From: CAZQYB01 sp964582985
GTDB lineage: Bacteria > Planctomycetota > Phycisphaerae > Sedimentisphaerales > Anaerobacaceae
NCBI GenBank assembly: GCA_964582985.1
Contig: CAZOUM010000005.1
Location: 15,606 to 79,605, forward strand
Length of the DNA stretch: 64,000 nt
Reading direction: 5' to 3'
Numbering within the stretch: the first letter of the stretch is position 1; every line of letters starts with the position of its first letter. A model generated the notes under the pieces. The model did not search any database, had not been told where the DNA came from, and was given only the letters and a program-made list of their open reading frames with translations. The position numbers and the translations under genes were made by a program. Positions 54,349 to 63,416 of the stretch are shown piece by piece.

Positions 54349-56169
54349 TTATTCTTTTCTCAGGGGCCACACTTTCAGGCTGAGTTGTCCCTCTCCAGGA
54401 TTCTCAAAGGGTCCGGCGGAAGGATTCTGTTCATTTCTCTTCCTGGCGAAATAGTCAGTGTCAACCTTCAAAGGTGTGGTGTCAGGATTTACATAGGACA
54501 GGTTTGGAATTGCGGCTTTGCCAAGCAATTCAGTAGTTACGAGCTGATTGTTTCGGTTTTTATTTGTCGGCGGCAAGGTGAAGTGGAGATAAACGGCATC
54601 GTCTTGTTCGACGAGCCTGATATTCGGATTGAAGTTCGGCATTTTAACGAAGTTGGTTTCCGCGTGATATGGGGTTGTCCCATTAAGGTATAGATTGCCA
54701 TCGACGTACATGGGAAGTTTAGCGTCGTCATAGATATTGAGTCCTTTGCCTCCGAGAAATATATTATTGTGAAATCGGTTGTCCCCTCCGCTTGTGCTGC
54801 TGAGGCCGGCGATTTCAGTTGAATGTTCTTTATGGTATGGGGTATGGCGCGATTGCGGGCTTCGATGGATTTTGCCGGCAAGCATATTATGCGCGAATGC
54901 TCCTCCCTGGGAACAGTCTCTCAGTGAAGTTTTGGATAGAAATATATTGTTATCTACGACGTAGGGGCCGTGATTGACCTCGACAAAGAGATCCTGTGAG
55001 GTACTATTGTAGCACAGGTTGGCGGTCACACGAGTACCCTGGGTCATCCAATCCAACCAGATGGCGAGACATGTATCGTGGATGCGGTTATTCTTTATCA
55101 AGGTGTCAATGGGGGCATGCAGTTTGATGCCGGCCATTTCCGCGCCGCTGAAGGGCTTGTTGATATGGATGTTGTAGATGTGGTTTCCGGTCACCTGACT
55201 GAAAGCCCCTCCCATGCTTCCGCAAATTCCGGCAGCCCCGCAATTGTAGATGGTATTGTTTCTAACAATGTGCGATCCTATATTTTCTTTCGACCAGCCA
55301 TTTTCTAAAGCTATCTTAACTACTTTATTGTACCCATCGGCACTTTCAAGTTTGTTGTGTCCGGATTCCCTGTCTTTACCCAAAGTAATACCAACGCATT
55401 TGGAATCACTGATTCGGTTATTCTCGATAATCCAGCCTTTGCTCCAATGCGTACCAATCAGGCCGATTTGTTCGGCAGTAGGAGCGGCCCATTGAGTTGC
55501 GGCCTGGCTCATTTGAAAACCTCGTATGCTGATGTAGTTTCTGCCGGGCTTATCGGGATAGAAGCATGTTGGCCTGACATTGATTTCAACGAGTTGGGCA
55601 TTGGGATTGATATCATCGAAATTCGCCCATATATATGTGTATTTATCATCGCTTTGGCAATACCAGTTTTTTTTGCCGGGTTCGTTGATCTTGTCGAGCG
55701 AAACGTCTTCGAAGAGCGCGTTGCCGTTTAGATAGACTTCTCCGGTGTGGTGGTCTCTTCCTCTTGGGTTAAACCAGTCACCGCTGATGAGATCTTTGTA
55801 TGGGTTGTAGTTGGCGAAGAACGTATTTGGAATTTCAACCTTCCATACACCGTCTCGGACTTGCTTCCAGCCGGTGACGACCTCAGAGCCCTTGATGACG
55901 ACTTGTTCACCCTTGGCGGCTTGATACACAATCCTCTTCGAGTCGGAGGTTCCACCTCGAGGCGGATTCACGCGTTCGCGATAAGTCCCCTGATGAACGG
56001 TTATCACGTCGCCGGGCTGTGCGAGTTGAGCGGCTGCAGAGATGGTTCTCAATGGCTTTGAGGCGGTTCCTGCATTGCTATCGCTTCCCTTTATTGAAAC
56101 ATGGAATTGGCCTGCAGAGAGTGATTGGGTGAGCAATCCGAGTGAAACGATTATGGCTAACTTATTCAT
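54349..56169 (-). CDS. Secreted parallel beta-helix protein, possible glycoside hydrolase
   Basis: About 606 residues from ATG 56169 (ATG 56223 is open but adds a leader). Signal peptide MNKLAIIVSLGLLTQSLSA, then a DUF1565-like opening (FHVSIKGSDSNAGTASKPLR, TISAAAQLAQPGDVITVHQG) followed by beta-helix coils. The layout (GTYRERVNPPRGG, a strand-rich insert, then coil runs with ENNRIS, RNNTIY, TGNHIY, KNNRIH) resembles fucosidase/xylanase-type GH141 proteins, by memory only. Likely degrades a sulfated or fucosylated polysaccharide. It is bounded by the gene fragment on its downstream side. Confidence 0.7.
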   Translation of the reverse strand: MNKLAIIVSLGLLTQSLSAGQFHVSIKGSDSNAGTASKPLRTISAAAQLAQPGDVITVHQGTYRERVNPPRGGTSDSKRIVYQAAKGEQVVIKGSEVVTGWKQVRDGVWKVEIPNTFFANYNPYKDLISGDWFNPRGRDHHTGEVYLNGNALFEDVSLDKINEPGKKNWYCQSDDKYTYIWANFDDINPNAQLVEINVRPTCFYPDKPGRNYISIRGFQMSQAATQWAAPTAEQIGLIGTHWSKGWIIENNRISDSKCVGITLGKDRESGHNKLESADGYNKVVKIALENGWSKENIGSHIVRNNTIYNCGAAGICGSMGGAFSQVTGNHIYNIHINKPFSGAEMAGIKLHAPIDTLIKNNRIHDTCLAIWLDWMTQGTRVTANLCYNSTSQDLFVEVNHGPYVVDNNIFLSKTSLRDCSQGGAFAHNMLAGKIHRSPQSRHTPYHKEHSTEIAGLSSTSGGDNRFHNNIFLGGKGLNIYDDAKLPMYVDGNLYLNGTTPYHAETNFVKMPNFNPNIRLVEQDDAVYLHFTLPPTNKNRNNQLVTTELLGKAAIPNLSYVNPDTTPLKVDTDYFARKRNEQNPSAGPFENPGEGQLSLKVWPLRKE

Positions 56170-56900
56170 TTCCTGGCCTTTCACTATTAACTGACATTTC
56201 CCATTTAAACTCTTACAAAACATGATTTTCTCCGTTCAATGCTGATAATTCTACAAAAATCACTTTGAACTATCAAGGTTCTCACGGAACAGTGATTTCG
56301 ATACGAGAAGGACTGTTTAAGTAAACCCGCCTCTCCGTGTGGCGGGTTCGCCAAGCAGCTTTTCCCATTTTCTAAAAAGCTGAACTCGTCATGTTGGGTA
56401 TTTTGCCATTTAGTGCTGTAATGATTACCTATAAACATTTCAAAAAAAAGAGACGGAATAAATTTAATATTGCAGGTAGTCTCCCAAAATAAAAAGCTAA
56501 TAAAAATACGCACCGTGTCCGTTTGTTTGGAAACATTCAATAGGACATTCACTCCAGTGTCAAACGTATGTTCAAAACGTTCATCATTTTTTGTAATTTT
56601 TTAAGTCTTTGATATTACTAACTTTGTGGATTCATGATTTTTGCGATTTCACATGCTATTTGGCCTTTTGGTTGTAGCCCGGTTGTATGGATTTTCCTCA
56701 CTTTTTACGGTTGCAAGGTCATTGCATTACTTGACAGCTGATGACCTCACTTACATTTGCCGTGAACTCAAGCTGTAGATAGAGGCTCTCTGTATTACAG
56801 CAGTGAGGTTATTGAATTTTCTCCTGTCATAAAGTTATGAGTTGAGGTGAGATTTTATTACTATCATTTCCATAACAACTTAGAAAAGCCTGTATTTGAA
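56170..56900 (-). other. AT-rich intergenic region with a GC hairpin
   Basis: No gene is supported here. AACCCGCC (56324-56331) and GGCGGGTT (56341-56348) form a perfect 8-bp stem with a 9-base loop; read on the minus strand it is followed by TTTACTT, so it could end the AT-rich operon, although 550 bases downstream of it. The rest is AT-rich, and a short open frame at 56205-56552 has no family features. Confidence 0.5.
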
Positions 56901-57746
56901 CTATTTGTTTAGAACCTTTTCCAGTTCATACAGAAGAATAGAATTCAAACGAATTCTTTTTTGAAATCCAAGTTTACTTTGAGCTAAATGATAAATTTTT
57001 GGATGTTGTTGCAACATTTCAATGGATTGTTTAAGTTGCTCAAGTACTCCTCTGTTATGATAATTCTCAATGGTTACACGGCCTAGGGAATTCAGAACGT
57101 CCCATCCCAAGTATTTGGCAGCAGAATAAATAATAGCCCGCAAGTCATCGGAGTGTCTCCATGCTGATGGCATGTTGTCATCATGAATAGTGTCAAAATC
57201 ACACCAGATACAGCTCCCACTTTTCACATCGCATATTACATTTGCAGCGGTTGCATCCCCATGGCTAAAAAGTCTTTTCTCGCCATCGGGCCAGGTTACC
57301 TGGCATTGATGGAGTTTCTCAAGAGAACGAGTCGCAAGCCCTATGATTTTTAGTTTTAAGAGGATGTCTTTATCATTTGATTTTAGTAAAGCTGAAAGTA
57401 TAATACCTTCGAGATTTGGTAGAATAAGTCTTTTGTAATTATCAGTCTGTACTTCTAAATTTAATACTTCTTTATAAATCTGGCAGCTCCACTCAAGCCA
57501 TTTGAAATTCTGTAAAACATGCACTTTTGCCCGAGATGTTCGAAGAAGAAAATTGCCCATCATTATCAATGGTGTTGTACACGGTCGCCGTCGTTTAATA
57601 TAGAACAATTTTCCATTAATATTACGTTTTATTCCTTTATTTAAAGAAATCTTTGAAAGAATAATGCCAATTGATAAGACAATGAGATAGCGAAGTTTTA
57701 ATAGCATTTTCAGACTAAAACTTTGAAGTTTCGATATATTTACCAT
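56901..57746 (-). CDS. APH/lipopolysaccharide-kinase-like protein
   Basis: 281 residues. Basic N-terminus with a hydrophobic stretch (YLIVLSIGIILSKISL), then a kinase-fold core: a catalytic loop H-G-D-A-T-A-A-N-V (LFSHGDATAANVICD) and the metal-binding CDFDT, equivalent to DFG. Such proteins phosphorylate sugars, aminoglycosides or lipids. It overlaps the small transporter gene by 32 bases and is the last gene of the AT-rich operon, so it probably phosphorylates an intermediate of that pathway. The glycine-rich loop region is not obvious, so activity is inferred. Confidence 0.65.
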   Translation of the reverse strand: MVNISKLQSFSLKMLLKLRYLIVLSIGIILSKISLNKGIKRNINGKLFYIKRRRPCTTPLIMMGNFLLRTSRAKVHVLQNFKWLEWSCQIYKEVLNLEVQTDNYKRLILPNLEGIILSALLKSNDKDILLKLKIIGLATRSLEKLHQCQVTWPDGEKRLFSHGDATAANVICDVKSGSCIWCDFDTIHDDNMPSAWRHSDDLRAIIYSAAKYLGWDVLNSLGRVTIENYHNRGVLEQLKQSIEMLQQHPKIYHLAQSKLGFQKRIRLNSILLYELEKVLNK

Positions 57747-58104
57747 AAAGTGTAATCATAACACCCATAAAAATCACAGCTATTCCCAAGATACGTATCG
57801 GGCCAATTTGCTCTTTAAACAGCCAGTGACTCGCCCACGGTACAATTAAATAATTAATACTTCCAAGACAATACATAAAAGAAAGTTCTACCTGACTTAA
57901 GACAGCCACATAAGCAAGAGATGATAGAATCCATAGCATTAAGCCGATAATAACCTTCCAATTAAAAATGAGTTCAATCAATCTAACAATATGCCAAGGC
58001 TTGTGTGAAATTAATTGACCAGACTCGATAGCTCCTGCTCGTAAGAACAATTGTCCTGCACCCGCAGCTAAAATAGAAATGATGATATATGCAAATATTC
58101 TCAT
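57715..58104 (-). CDS. Small EamA/SMR-type membrane transporter
   Basis: 129 residues with four predicted transmembrane helices, beginning MRIFAYIIISILAAGAGQL, the length and pattern of SMR/EmrE-fold proteins and of the ArnE/ArnF undecaprenyl-phosphate-aminosugar flippase halves. The third helix has YCLGSINYLIVPWASHWLF, the fourth GIAVIFMGVMITLYG. In this operon a lipid-linked sugar flippase is more likely than a drug exporter (inference from neighbours). Confidence 0.65.
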   Translation of the reverse strand: MRIFAYIIISILAAGAGQLFLRAGAIESGQLISHKPWHIVRLIELIFNWKVIIGLMLWILSSLAYVAVLSQVELSFMYCLGSINYLIVPWASHWLFKEQIGPIRILGIAVIFMGVMITLYGKYIETSKF

Positions 58105-58112
58105 AAAATTAC

Positions 58113-58883
58113 CTACTTTCTCTCCCTTACATGATCACTGTGTCGAATTCTTCCTTTATGAAGAAAAATCGCCCATACATACTTTAAGAATGTTCTTGTG
58201 TATCCCCAAGGCTGTAGTTCCATGCGACGATTTGAACTATATGCGGTTAGAGTATAATCATAAACTAAACGTTCAGGTTCCGCACGAAATACACGTGTTA
58301 GTATAGGCCACTCTTCCCCTATTTCGACTTTCTCATCAAAAGGCCCATATTTATCAAACAATTCTCGTGCACAGAACATAAGAGCTGGGAAAGCCTTGGC
58401 TTTAGGTAATGGTAGTCTGCGAACATGGTTCCAAAAAGTCCACCAGAGCCAAGACCTGAGACTATTCTTTTGGCCCGTCAACCGGAATATTCCACATCCA
58501 AAACTATGATTGTTTATCAAATTATGAATTCTTAACAGAGTATCTTCAGGTATCTGTGTGTCGGCATCTACAAATATGAATACTCTGCCCTTTGCTTTTG
58601 CTACTCCAAGATTACGAGCACAAGCAGCTTTTATATAAGAACAATTGAAGGCTAAAATGGAGTGCTCTTTGACGAAATATTTTACTTCTGCTGCCGTAGA
58701 ATCGATACTGTCATTGTCTACTACTATAAGTTCTACCCTTGAGTCTGAGCTATCCATGTCTATGTGTCTCTTATTCTCAAATTTCGCAATTGCTTTGATG
58801 ATAGCCTTCAAAGTCTTACTTATCTGTGCTTCCTCATTGCGTGCAGGCACTATAATCGAAAATAACTTATCGAGTTCGTTCAT
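58113..58883 (-). CDS. GT2-family glycosyltransferase
   Basis: 256 residues with the GT-A core: IIVPARNEEAQISKTLKA, VVDNDSIDSTA, the metal-binding DxD-type motif FVDADTQIP, and a late acceptor-region motif GEEWPILTRVFR. No transmembrane helix. Family members transfer sugars from nucleotide donors to lipids or glycans. It overlaps the methyltransferase stop by four bases (58880-58883) and precedes the transporter gene by nine. Confidence 0.82.
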   Translation of the reverse strand: MNELDKLFSIIVPARNEEAQISKTLKAIIKAIAKFENKRHIDMDSSDSRVELIVVDNDSIDSTAAEVKYFVKEHSILAFNCSYIKAACARNLGVAKAKGRVFIFVDADTQIPEDTLLRIHNLINNHSFGCGIFRLTGQKNSLRSWLWWTFWNHVRRLPLPKAKAFPALMFCARELFDKYGPFDEKVEIGEEWPILTRVFRAEPERLVYDYTLTAYSSNRRMELQPWGYTRTFLKYVWAIFLHKGRIRHSDHVRERK

Positions 58884-59485
58884 TGTTCCCCCAAAACATA
58901 AAGATCTCTGCTGACTTTCACAAATGGCCAGTATTGTGGTTCAAAATACGTGATTGACCAACCAGCTTGATTAAACATAGTTTCAAGTCGTTCTCTTTCC
59001 AGAAATTCTCTCGGGTGTAGAGGGCATGGATATTTCCCGATCAGCCCTACTAATCGTGCAACGTAAAATGCCAGTGTACCCTCAACCCAATCCCTTGTTT
59101 GTAGTGTTGCTTTCCCTATTATTCCCACGTACGTAGACTGAAGAACAATCAGCGCCCCAGAGGTAACTCGCCTTATCTCTTGTAGAAGTGATACGATATC
59201 TTTGCAATAGTGAAGGACAAAGAGCAGTAATACACATTGAAAGCTATCATTTTCAAAAGGCAAGTCATAACCATTAAATATTATAGGGGGTGGGGGTAGT
59301 ATCTTCATGTTCTCAACATCTGCTTCGTAGACATCTAATGCTGTTCGATCCCTTATCTCTCGTGCGTTATGACCAGTCCCACATCCAATATCTAAAACTT
59401 GCCCTTTGATTGGAAGAAAAGGAGAGATACGTTGAAATAGGGTTTTAGAACGTGTATTTAGTATTTGATTCATGATGTTTTTCAT
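58880..59485 (-). CDS. Class I SAM-dependent methyltransferase (Methyltransf_11-like)
   Basis: 201 residues. The SAM-binding motif I is LDIGCGTGHNAREI, followed by DVYEADVENM, the post-I region LPFENDSFQCVLLLFVLHYC (typical of Methyltransf_11), and LLQEIRRVTSGALIVLQST. Substrate unknown. The start lies 41 bases inside the end of the deacetylase gene and its stop overlaps the glycosyltransferase start, so the operon is tightly coupled. Confidence 0.8.
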   Translation of the reverse strand: MKNIMNQILNTRSKTLFQRISPFLPIKGQVLDIGCGTGHNAREIRDRTALDVYEADVENMKILPPPPIIFNGYDLPFENDSFQCVLLLFVLHYCKDIVSLLQEIRRVTSGALIVLQSTYVGIIGKATLQTRDWVEGTLAFYVARLVGLIGKYPCPLHPREFLERERLETMFNQAGWSITYFEPQYWPFVKVSRDLYVLGEQ

Positions 59486-60200
59486 AATCCTGCCTATTGA
59501 CTCTTAAATATATATCTTGAAATGAAATTGGACAATATCCTTGTTCAATAAAACTCCGTATAAGTCTCAAACCTCGAGGCAAAAACCCACGCTGAACATC
59601 TTTGGGATGTAGAACAATACAGGGAACAACATCTTTACGCATGCAAAGCGTATATCCTACAATTTCTCCAACATATCCAGAATAAGGAATCAAGCCACAA
59701 TCCCAAAACCAAGTCGCAAGGGGGATTCTGTGTCCAGAGGTATCTATGATATAATGAAGGCTTATAGCGAAATCAATATTGTGCTTGCCTAACACGGTTT
59801 TAGTAACCTTGCCAAATTGCCAGCCTGGAGGCACAAATCCTTTGGCGGGACTCCCAAACATGTTCTTCATTATGTGTTGGCCCTTTTTTAGCAGTGTCTC
59901 TGTTTCAGAAACCGATAATCCTACCAATTCATCTGCTTTTTCGATAAGAAACGAAAAAGGGCTGCAATTTCCAACTCTTCGGTGAGTAAGACCATGTAAT
60001 AGGATCTCTGTTGTCCGTTCTCTCAATTCGCAGATTAAATCTTGATCTTCGCATCTCCAAGGTATTCCATATGACTGAGGTATCACAGCCACAGTCATTA
60101 TGTTTTCCACTAAAGGGGTAATGTTGTTTATGATCCTTATAATTAGATGTGAACTTTGAGGGCATGCGTCATGAATGCAGACTATAAATTCTCTCTCCAT
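59445..60200 (-). CDS. DUF2334-type polysaccharide deacetylase
   Basis: 251 residues in the NodB-like/DUF2334 fold. Metal-site features are the early VCIHDACPQSS (His-Asp pair) and LLHGLTHRRVG, with the later FVPPGWQFG and PCIVLHPKD. Family members remove acyl groups from amino sugars of glycans or lipids. First gene of the AT-rich operon. The composition (much lower GC than the flanks) suggests transfer from another source. Confidence 0.78.
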   Translation of the reverse strand: MEREFIVCIHDACPQSSHLIIRIINNITPLVENIMTVAVIPQSYGIPWRCEDQDLICELRERTTEILLHGLTHRRVGNCSPFSFLIEKADELVGLSVSETETLLKKGQHIMKNMFGSPAKGFVPPGWQFGKVTKTVLGKHNIDFAISLHYIIDTSGHRIPLATWFWDCGLIPYSGYVGEIVGYTLCMRKDVVPCIVLHPKDVQRGFLPRGLRLIRSFIEQGYCPISFQDIYLRVNRQDYEKHHESNTKYTF

Positions 60201-60261
60201 ATAACATTTACCTGTGGCTTCTAACGTACCGTACTTAATAAAGTCATTACACCTTCAACAT

Positions 60262-62907
60262 TCAATATATTGCCAAATCCGGGTCGGGCAGCTTCAGCTC
60301 AGTGACTATCGCCCCCAAAGTCGAACATATCGCGAAGACAAATGTGACGTAAGCGCAGCGTTTTGCGAAGTCTCCGAGCGATAGTTCCGCCGCACAGCCC
60401 ACTATTGAGCATAAAGCAGTATAAAGCAGACCGATGACCATACCGCAAATCGTTGCTGAGACAAAACGTTTCCACAGCACGGCTCCTCCACAGCCTGAAG
60501 TCACCAGGGCCCCACACGCCAGCGCCAGAAGTAACATAAGCCACCACATTTGGAATAAGCCCGGCAGCGACCCGGCAATGAGTAAGCCAATGCCGATAGC
60601 GCACATCGCAGCTGAGACAAATCGTTTCCAGAGAACGCCTTCGCCGAAGCCTATAATCACCAAAGCGCCACAGGCCAACGGCAGAAGTAACATAAGCCAC
60701 CAGATTTGCAATAAGCCCGGCAGTGACCCGACAATCCTCACATATACGTAATCGACCTCTACTAAGATAAAAGTTCCAAGGACTGCACAGATACCGACGT
60801 GCCAGTATCGCGGCTTAATTGCCGAGCGCACTTCAGCGCGCCGGCGCATCCTCCGCCGTATCGTCAAAGGCCAGTTATAGAACAAACGAAAAATCCAGTG
60901 CTCCAGAAGCGCGCCCCGCTCGCCGAACACCGGTACAATATGGACCGCACCGGTGGACCAGTGCGCAGCCATAAACCTTGCCAGCGCGGGATAATGATAT
61001 GTCATTTGAATCGGAAATGCTAAATAACCAATGTATTTGATAAAGCTCAAGAACACGGCGATGTTATAGTTCTTAAAGCTGCGGTCGTAAATCGCAATCC
61101 CTACCGCATAAAGACCTCTGGCAATTGAACCCGGAGAAATCGGTATTACCTGGAACAAAACAAGTATCCCGCCGGCACCCAGTTTGTCGCCAGTCTTTCG
61201 ATAATATATCCAGGCCACGATAACTGATACAATCTGAGTAAGCGGCAGCGTCAAAAGGTGCACAACCAAACTAACCAGGTATCTTTGAATATAAGGCTCA
61301 TGCAGTTGGGACACAATCGTCTCGGCATCCTGTTCGGTCAGGATATGTTTCTCCTTGCCCTCGCTAACCATATCCCGCAGCCACTCTTCGCGCAGTTTAG
61401 CGCTGAAGTATAGTTTTACAGGCCGCACAAACAGATAGTGAAGCTTGTCCTTAAAGAACGCCCGGTCCGTCAGAAACCTGTGCAGTCCAGCCGGCAGGAC
61501 CGACAGAGGCAGATGGCACAAAAACCGCCAAACCGAACCCGCAACTTTCATCGCTCGGGTCTCGTCAAGTCGACCTGCCCTGTGCCAGACAATAACTTTC
61601 TCAGCCAATCTTGCATAGACCGCTCGCTTGAAATAATCCCAGCTTGTCAGCATGCTCGTGTAGTGTTTGCGCCAATCGTCCCTGCCCCAAATCCGCCGAA
61701 TCAGCTTACCCAAAAACGGTATCGCACCAATCACGAAAAACAAAACGGTCAAAACCCTCGACCCGCGCAGCTTCCGCTCGCACCGCTCATCCACAAGATT
61801 GCGCACCTTCCAGCCTGTCACCGCGCTATCCAGCATCGTTGCCCAGAGCTTTCGGCTGTGGAGCAGACGGATACGGTTGTGCGCAACATCCGGAACCGAA
61901 TTTCGATAGACCTGCTCGGCCGCCTTCAACTCCTCCAGCGTCTGCTCCATATCGGCAAACTCATCGCCGTGTCCCCGCACGAAGGCCTCCAGCTTCGTGA
62001 TATTGCCCCGGTCAAACTGCACAACAGAGCCCCGCATAATCCCTTTGGCAATCAGCTTGAAATCCCCCGGGCTCATCGGCAGAAACGGCAGAAGTGCCAG
62101 GCCCGCTCTAAAGTCCACCGCCACCAGCCCCGCCGAAGGGTCATCGTAAGTACCCTCGCGCTTCAGGCAGTTCGGCTGGCTCTTGCACGTCCACCACTCA
62201 TACTGCCTGGCCAATTCGTCCCCCCCCATATCGTGCAGCAATCTCACCAGGTCAGCCATAAACTGCTTCTTGGCCCGATACTCCGCCGAGCCGAGCCTGT
62301 CGGCGTCGACGTTCCTGCGCCTCTTCCATCTTTTCAGCGTATCCAGATTGTCATCGACCTCCAGCCGCCACGTCCGCCCGTCAACCCACTCACTCAGCTC
62401 CCCGCAACTGCCGAGCCTGCCGTCCACAAAAGTCGCGTGGATGTCGACGACAACGCTTTCATCTCCAAATCGAATCTTCGCACCCCGCCGGATGAATTTC
62501 TGCCAGAGCGCGCCGGCCCTGGCCGCGGCAGGGTTGACCTGAAGCTGGAACGGACCCTGGAAACCCACCCAGTAAAGCAGGTTGCGGAACAGCCGATGAC
62601 CACCTCCCGGCGGGACAAGAATCTTCATTGCGTAAACGCCGCCGGGCTCAATCCCCCCTATCGGTCTATTCTCCGGCTCAATCTCCGATACCTTTACCTT
62701 GTAGACCTGCCCGGCAAAGCCGCCGCCCACAAACTTCTCAACCGTCAGATGCACCCGGCCGGCAGCCACTCCTTCGACCGGCTTTATGTCATAGACCAAC
62801 TCTGCCCCCGCGTCATAGCGCGCGACCCGCATCGGCCGATGCACTTCGGCCCCGCGAAACTTCTCCTCCAAGCTCCTGCAGACTTCAACAGAGTATTCTG
62901 CCGCCAT
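60262..62907 (-). CDS. Kinase-like multi-pass membrane protein with an internal tandem duplication
   Basis: 881 residues. The N-terminal ~350 resemble a protein kinase: glycine loop VGGGFAGQVYKVKV, Lys in VYAMKIL, a His-Asp loop (LLHDMGGDELARQYEWW) and a DFRAG motif (LVAVDFRAG) in place of DFG. The middle has helices and basic surface, and the C-terminal ~200 residues are membrane helices containing two copies of a 52-residue unit beginning GSLPGLLQIWWLMLLL and GSLPGLFQMWWLMLLL (156-bp tandem duplication; the repeated ATAAGCCCGG word is at 60555 and 60711). The last 36 codons also exist as a fragment at 54233. The start is 14 bases after the pgpA stop, so the two are co-transcribed. Kinase activity unproven. 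Confidence 0.68.
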   Translation of the reverse strand: MAAEYSVEVCRSLEEKFRGAEVHRPMRVARYDAGAELVYDIKPVEGVAAGRVHLTVEKFVGGGFAGQVYKVKVSEIEPENRPIGGIEPGGVYAMKILVPPGGGHRLFRNLLYWVGFQGPFQLQVNPAAARAGALWQKFIRRGAKIRFGDESVVVDIHATFVDGRLGSCGELSEWVDGRTWRLEVDDNLDTLKRWKRRRNVDADRLGSAEYRAKKQFMADLVRLLHDMGGDELARQYEWWTCKSQPNCLKREGTYDDPSAGLVAVDFRAGLALLPFLPMSPGDFKLIAKGIMRGSVVQFDRGNITKLEAFVRGHGDEFADMEQTLEELKAAEQVYRNSVPDVAHNRIRLLHSRKLWATMLDSAVTGWKVRNLVDERCERKLRGSRVLTVLFFVIGAIPFLGKLIRRIWGRDDWRKHYTSMLTSWDYFKRAVYARLAEKVIVWHRAGRLDETRAMKVAGSVWRFLCHLPLSVLPAGLHRFLTDRAFFKDKLHYLFVRPVKLYFSAKLREEWLRDMVSEGKEKHILTEQDAETIVSQLHEPYIQRYLVSLVVHLLTLPLTQIVSVIVAWIYYRKTGDKLGAGGILVLFQVIPISPGSIARGLYAVGIAIYDRSFKNYNIAVFLSFIKYIGYLAFPIQMTYHYPALARFMAAHWSTGAVHIVPVFGERGALLEHWIFRLFYNWPLTIRRRMRRRAEVRSAIKPRYWHVGICAVLGTFILVEVDYVYVRIVGSLPGLLQIWWLMLLLPLACGALVIIGFGEGVLWKRFVSAAMCAIGIGLLIAGSLPGLFQMWWLMLLLALACGALVTSGCGGAVLWKRFVSATICGMVIGLLYTALCSIVGCAAELSLGDFAKRCAYVTFVFAICSTLGAIVTELKLPDPDLAIY

Positions 62908-62921
62908 CCTTGTTACCTGAT

Positions 62922-63416
62922 TTATTTAACTATCCACAGCCTAAAACATACCAGCAGGATTACCGCCGCAAAGACACCCGCCAACAAATCATCGGCCAAA
63001 ACTCCCCAGCCTTCCGGCAGTTTTTCGAGCTTGCGCACCGGCCAGGGTTTTACAATGTCAAACAGCCTGAAGAGCAAAAAGCCGAGCAGTGTGGTGAGCC
63101 AGATTTGCTTTGTCGAGATTGTGCCTGTGGCTACCAGTGGTATTACTAAAAATGTAAGTGCCTGGCCGGCAAATTCATCGGCAACAACCGCTCGAGGGTC
63201 GGCTTTGCCCGTTGCCGCGATTACAGCCGGAGCGCATATTACACAAACAGCCGAACCCGCCAAGGCCAAAGCCGCCATTATCACTGAAATCAGGATGGGT
63301 GATGCGCCGAAATGCCACATCAGACCAAAGATAGCAGCCGGCGGCAGCGACCCCCATGTCCCCGGAGCAACGGGCAGCCGGCCAAGACCAAAACACGATG
63401 CAAGCAATCTCTTCAT
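62922..63416 (-). CDS. pgpA: Phosphatidylglycerophosphatase A
   Basis: 164 residues with four membrane helices. Family motifs are FGLGRLPVAPGTWGSLPP at the N-terminus, DPRAVVADEFAGQ with the acidic catalytic residues, FRLFDIVKPWPVRKLE and GWGVLADDLLAGV. It removes the phosphate of phosphatidylglycerophosphate to make phosphatidylglycerol. It lies directly upstream of the kinase-like membrane protein gene on the minus strand. Confidence 0.92.
   Translation of the reverse strand: MKRLLASCFGLGRLPVAPGTWGSLPPAAIFGLMWHFGASPILISVIMAALALAGSAVCVICAPAVIAATGKADPRAVVADEFAGQALTFLVIPLVATGTISTKQIWLTTLLGFLLFRLFDIVKPWPVRKLEKLPEGWGVLADDLLAGVFAAVILLVCFRLWIVK

Noticed and set aside
56205..56552. Minus-strand open frame of 115 codons in the AT-rich spacer
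   Set aside because: It spans a GC hairpin and has no ribosome binding site or recognisable motif.
57715..58104. Calling the small membrane protein a multidrug exporter
   Set aside because: Its fold and length fit SMR, but neighbours point to lipid-linked sugar transport; the evidence does not allow a drug role.
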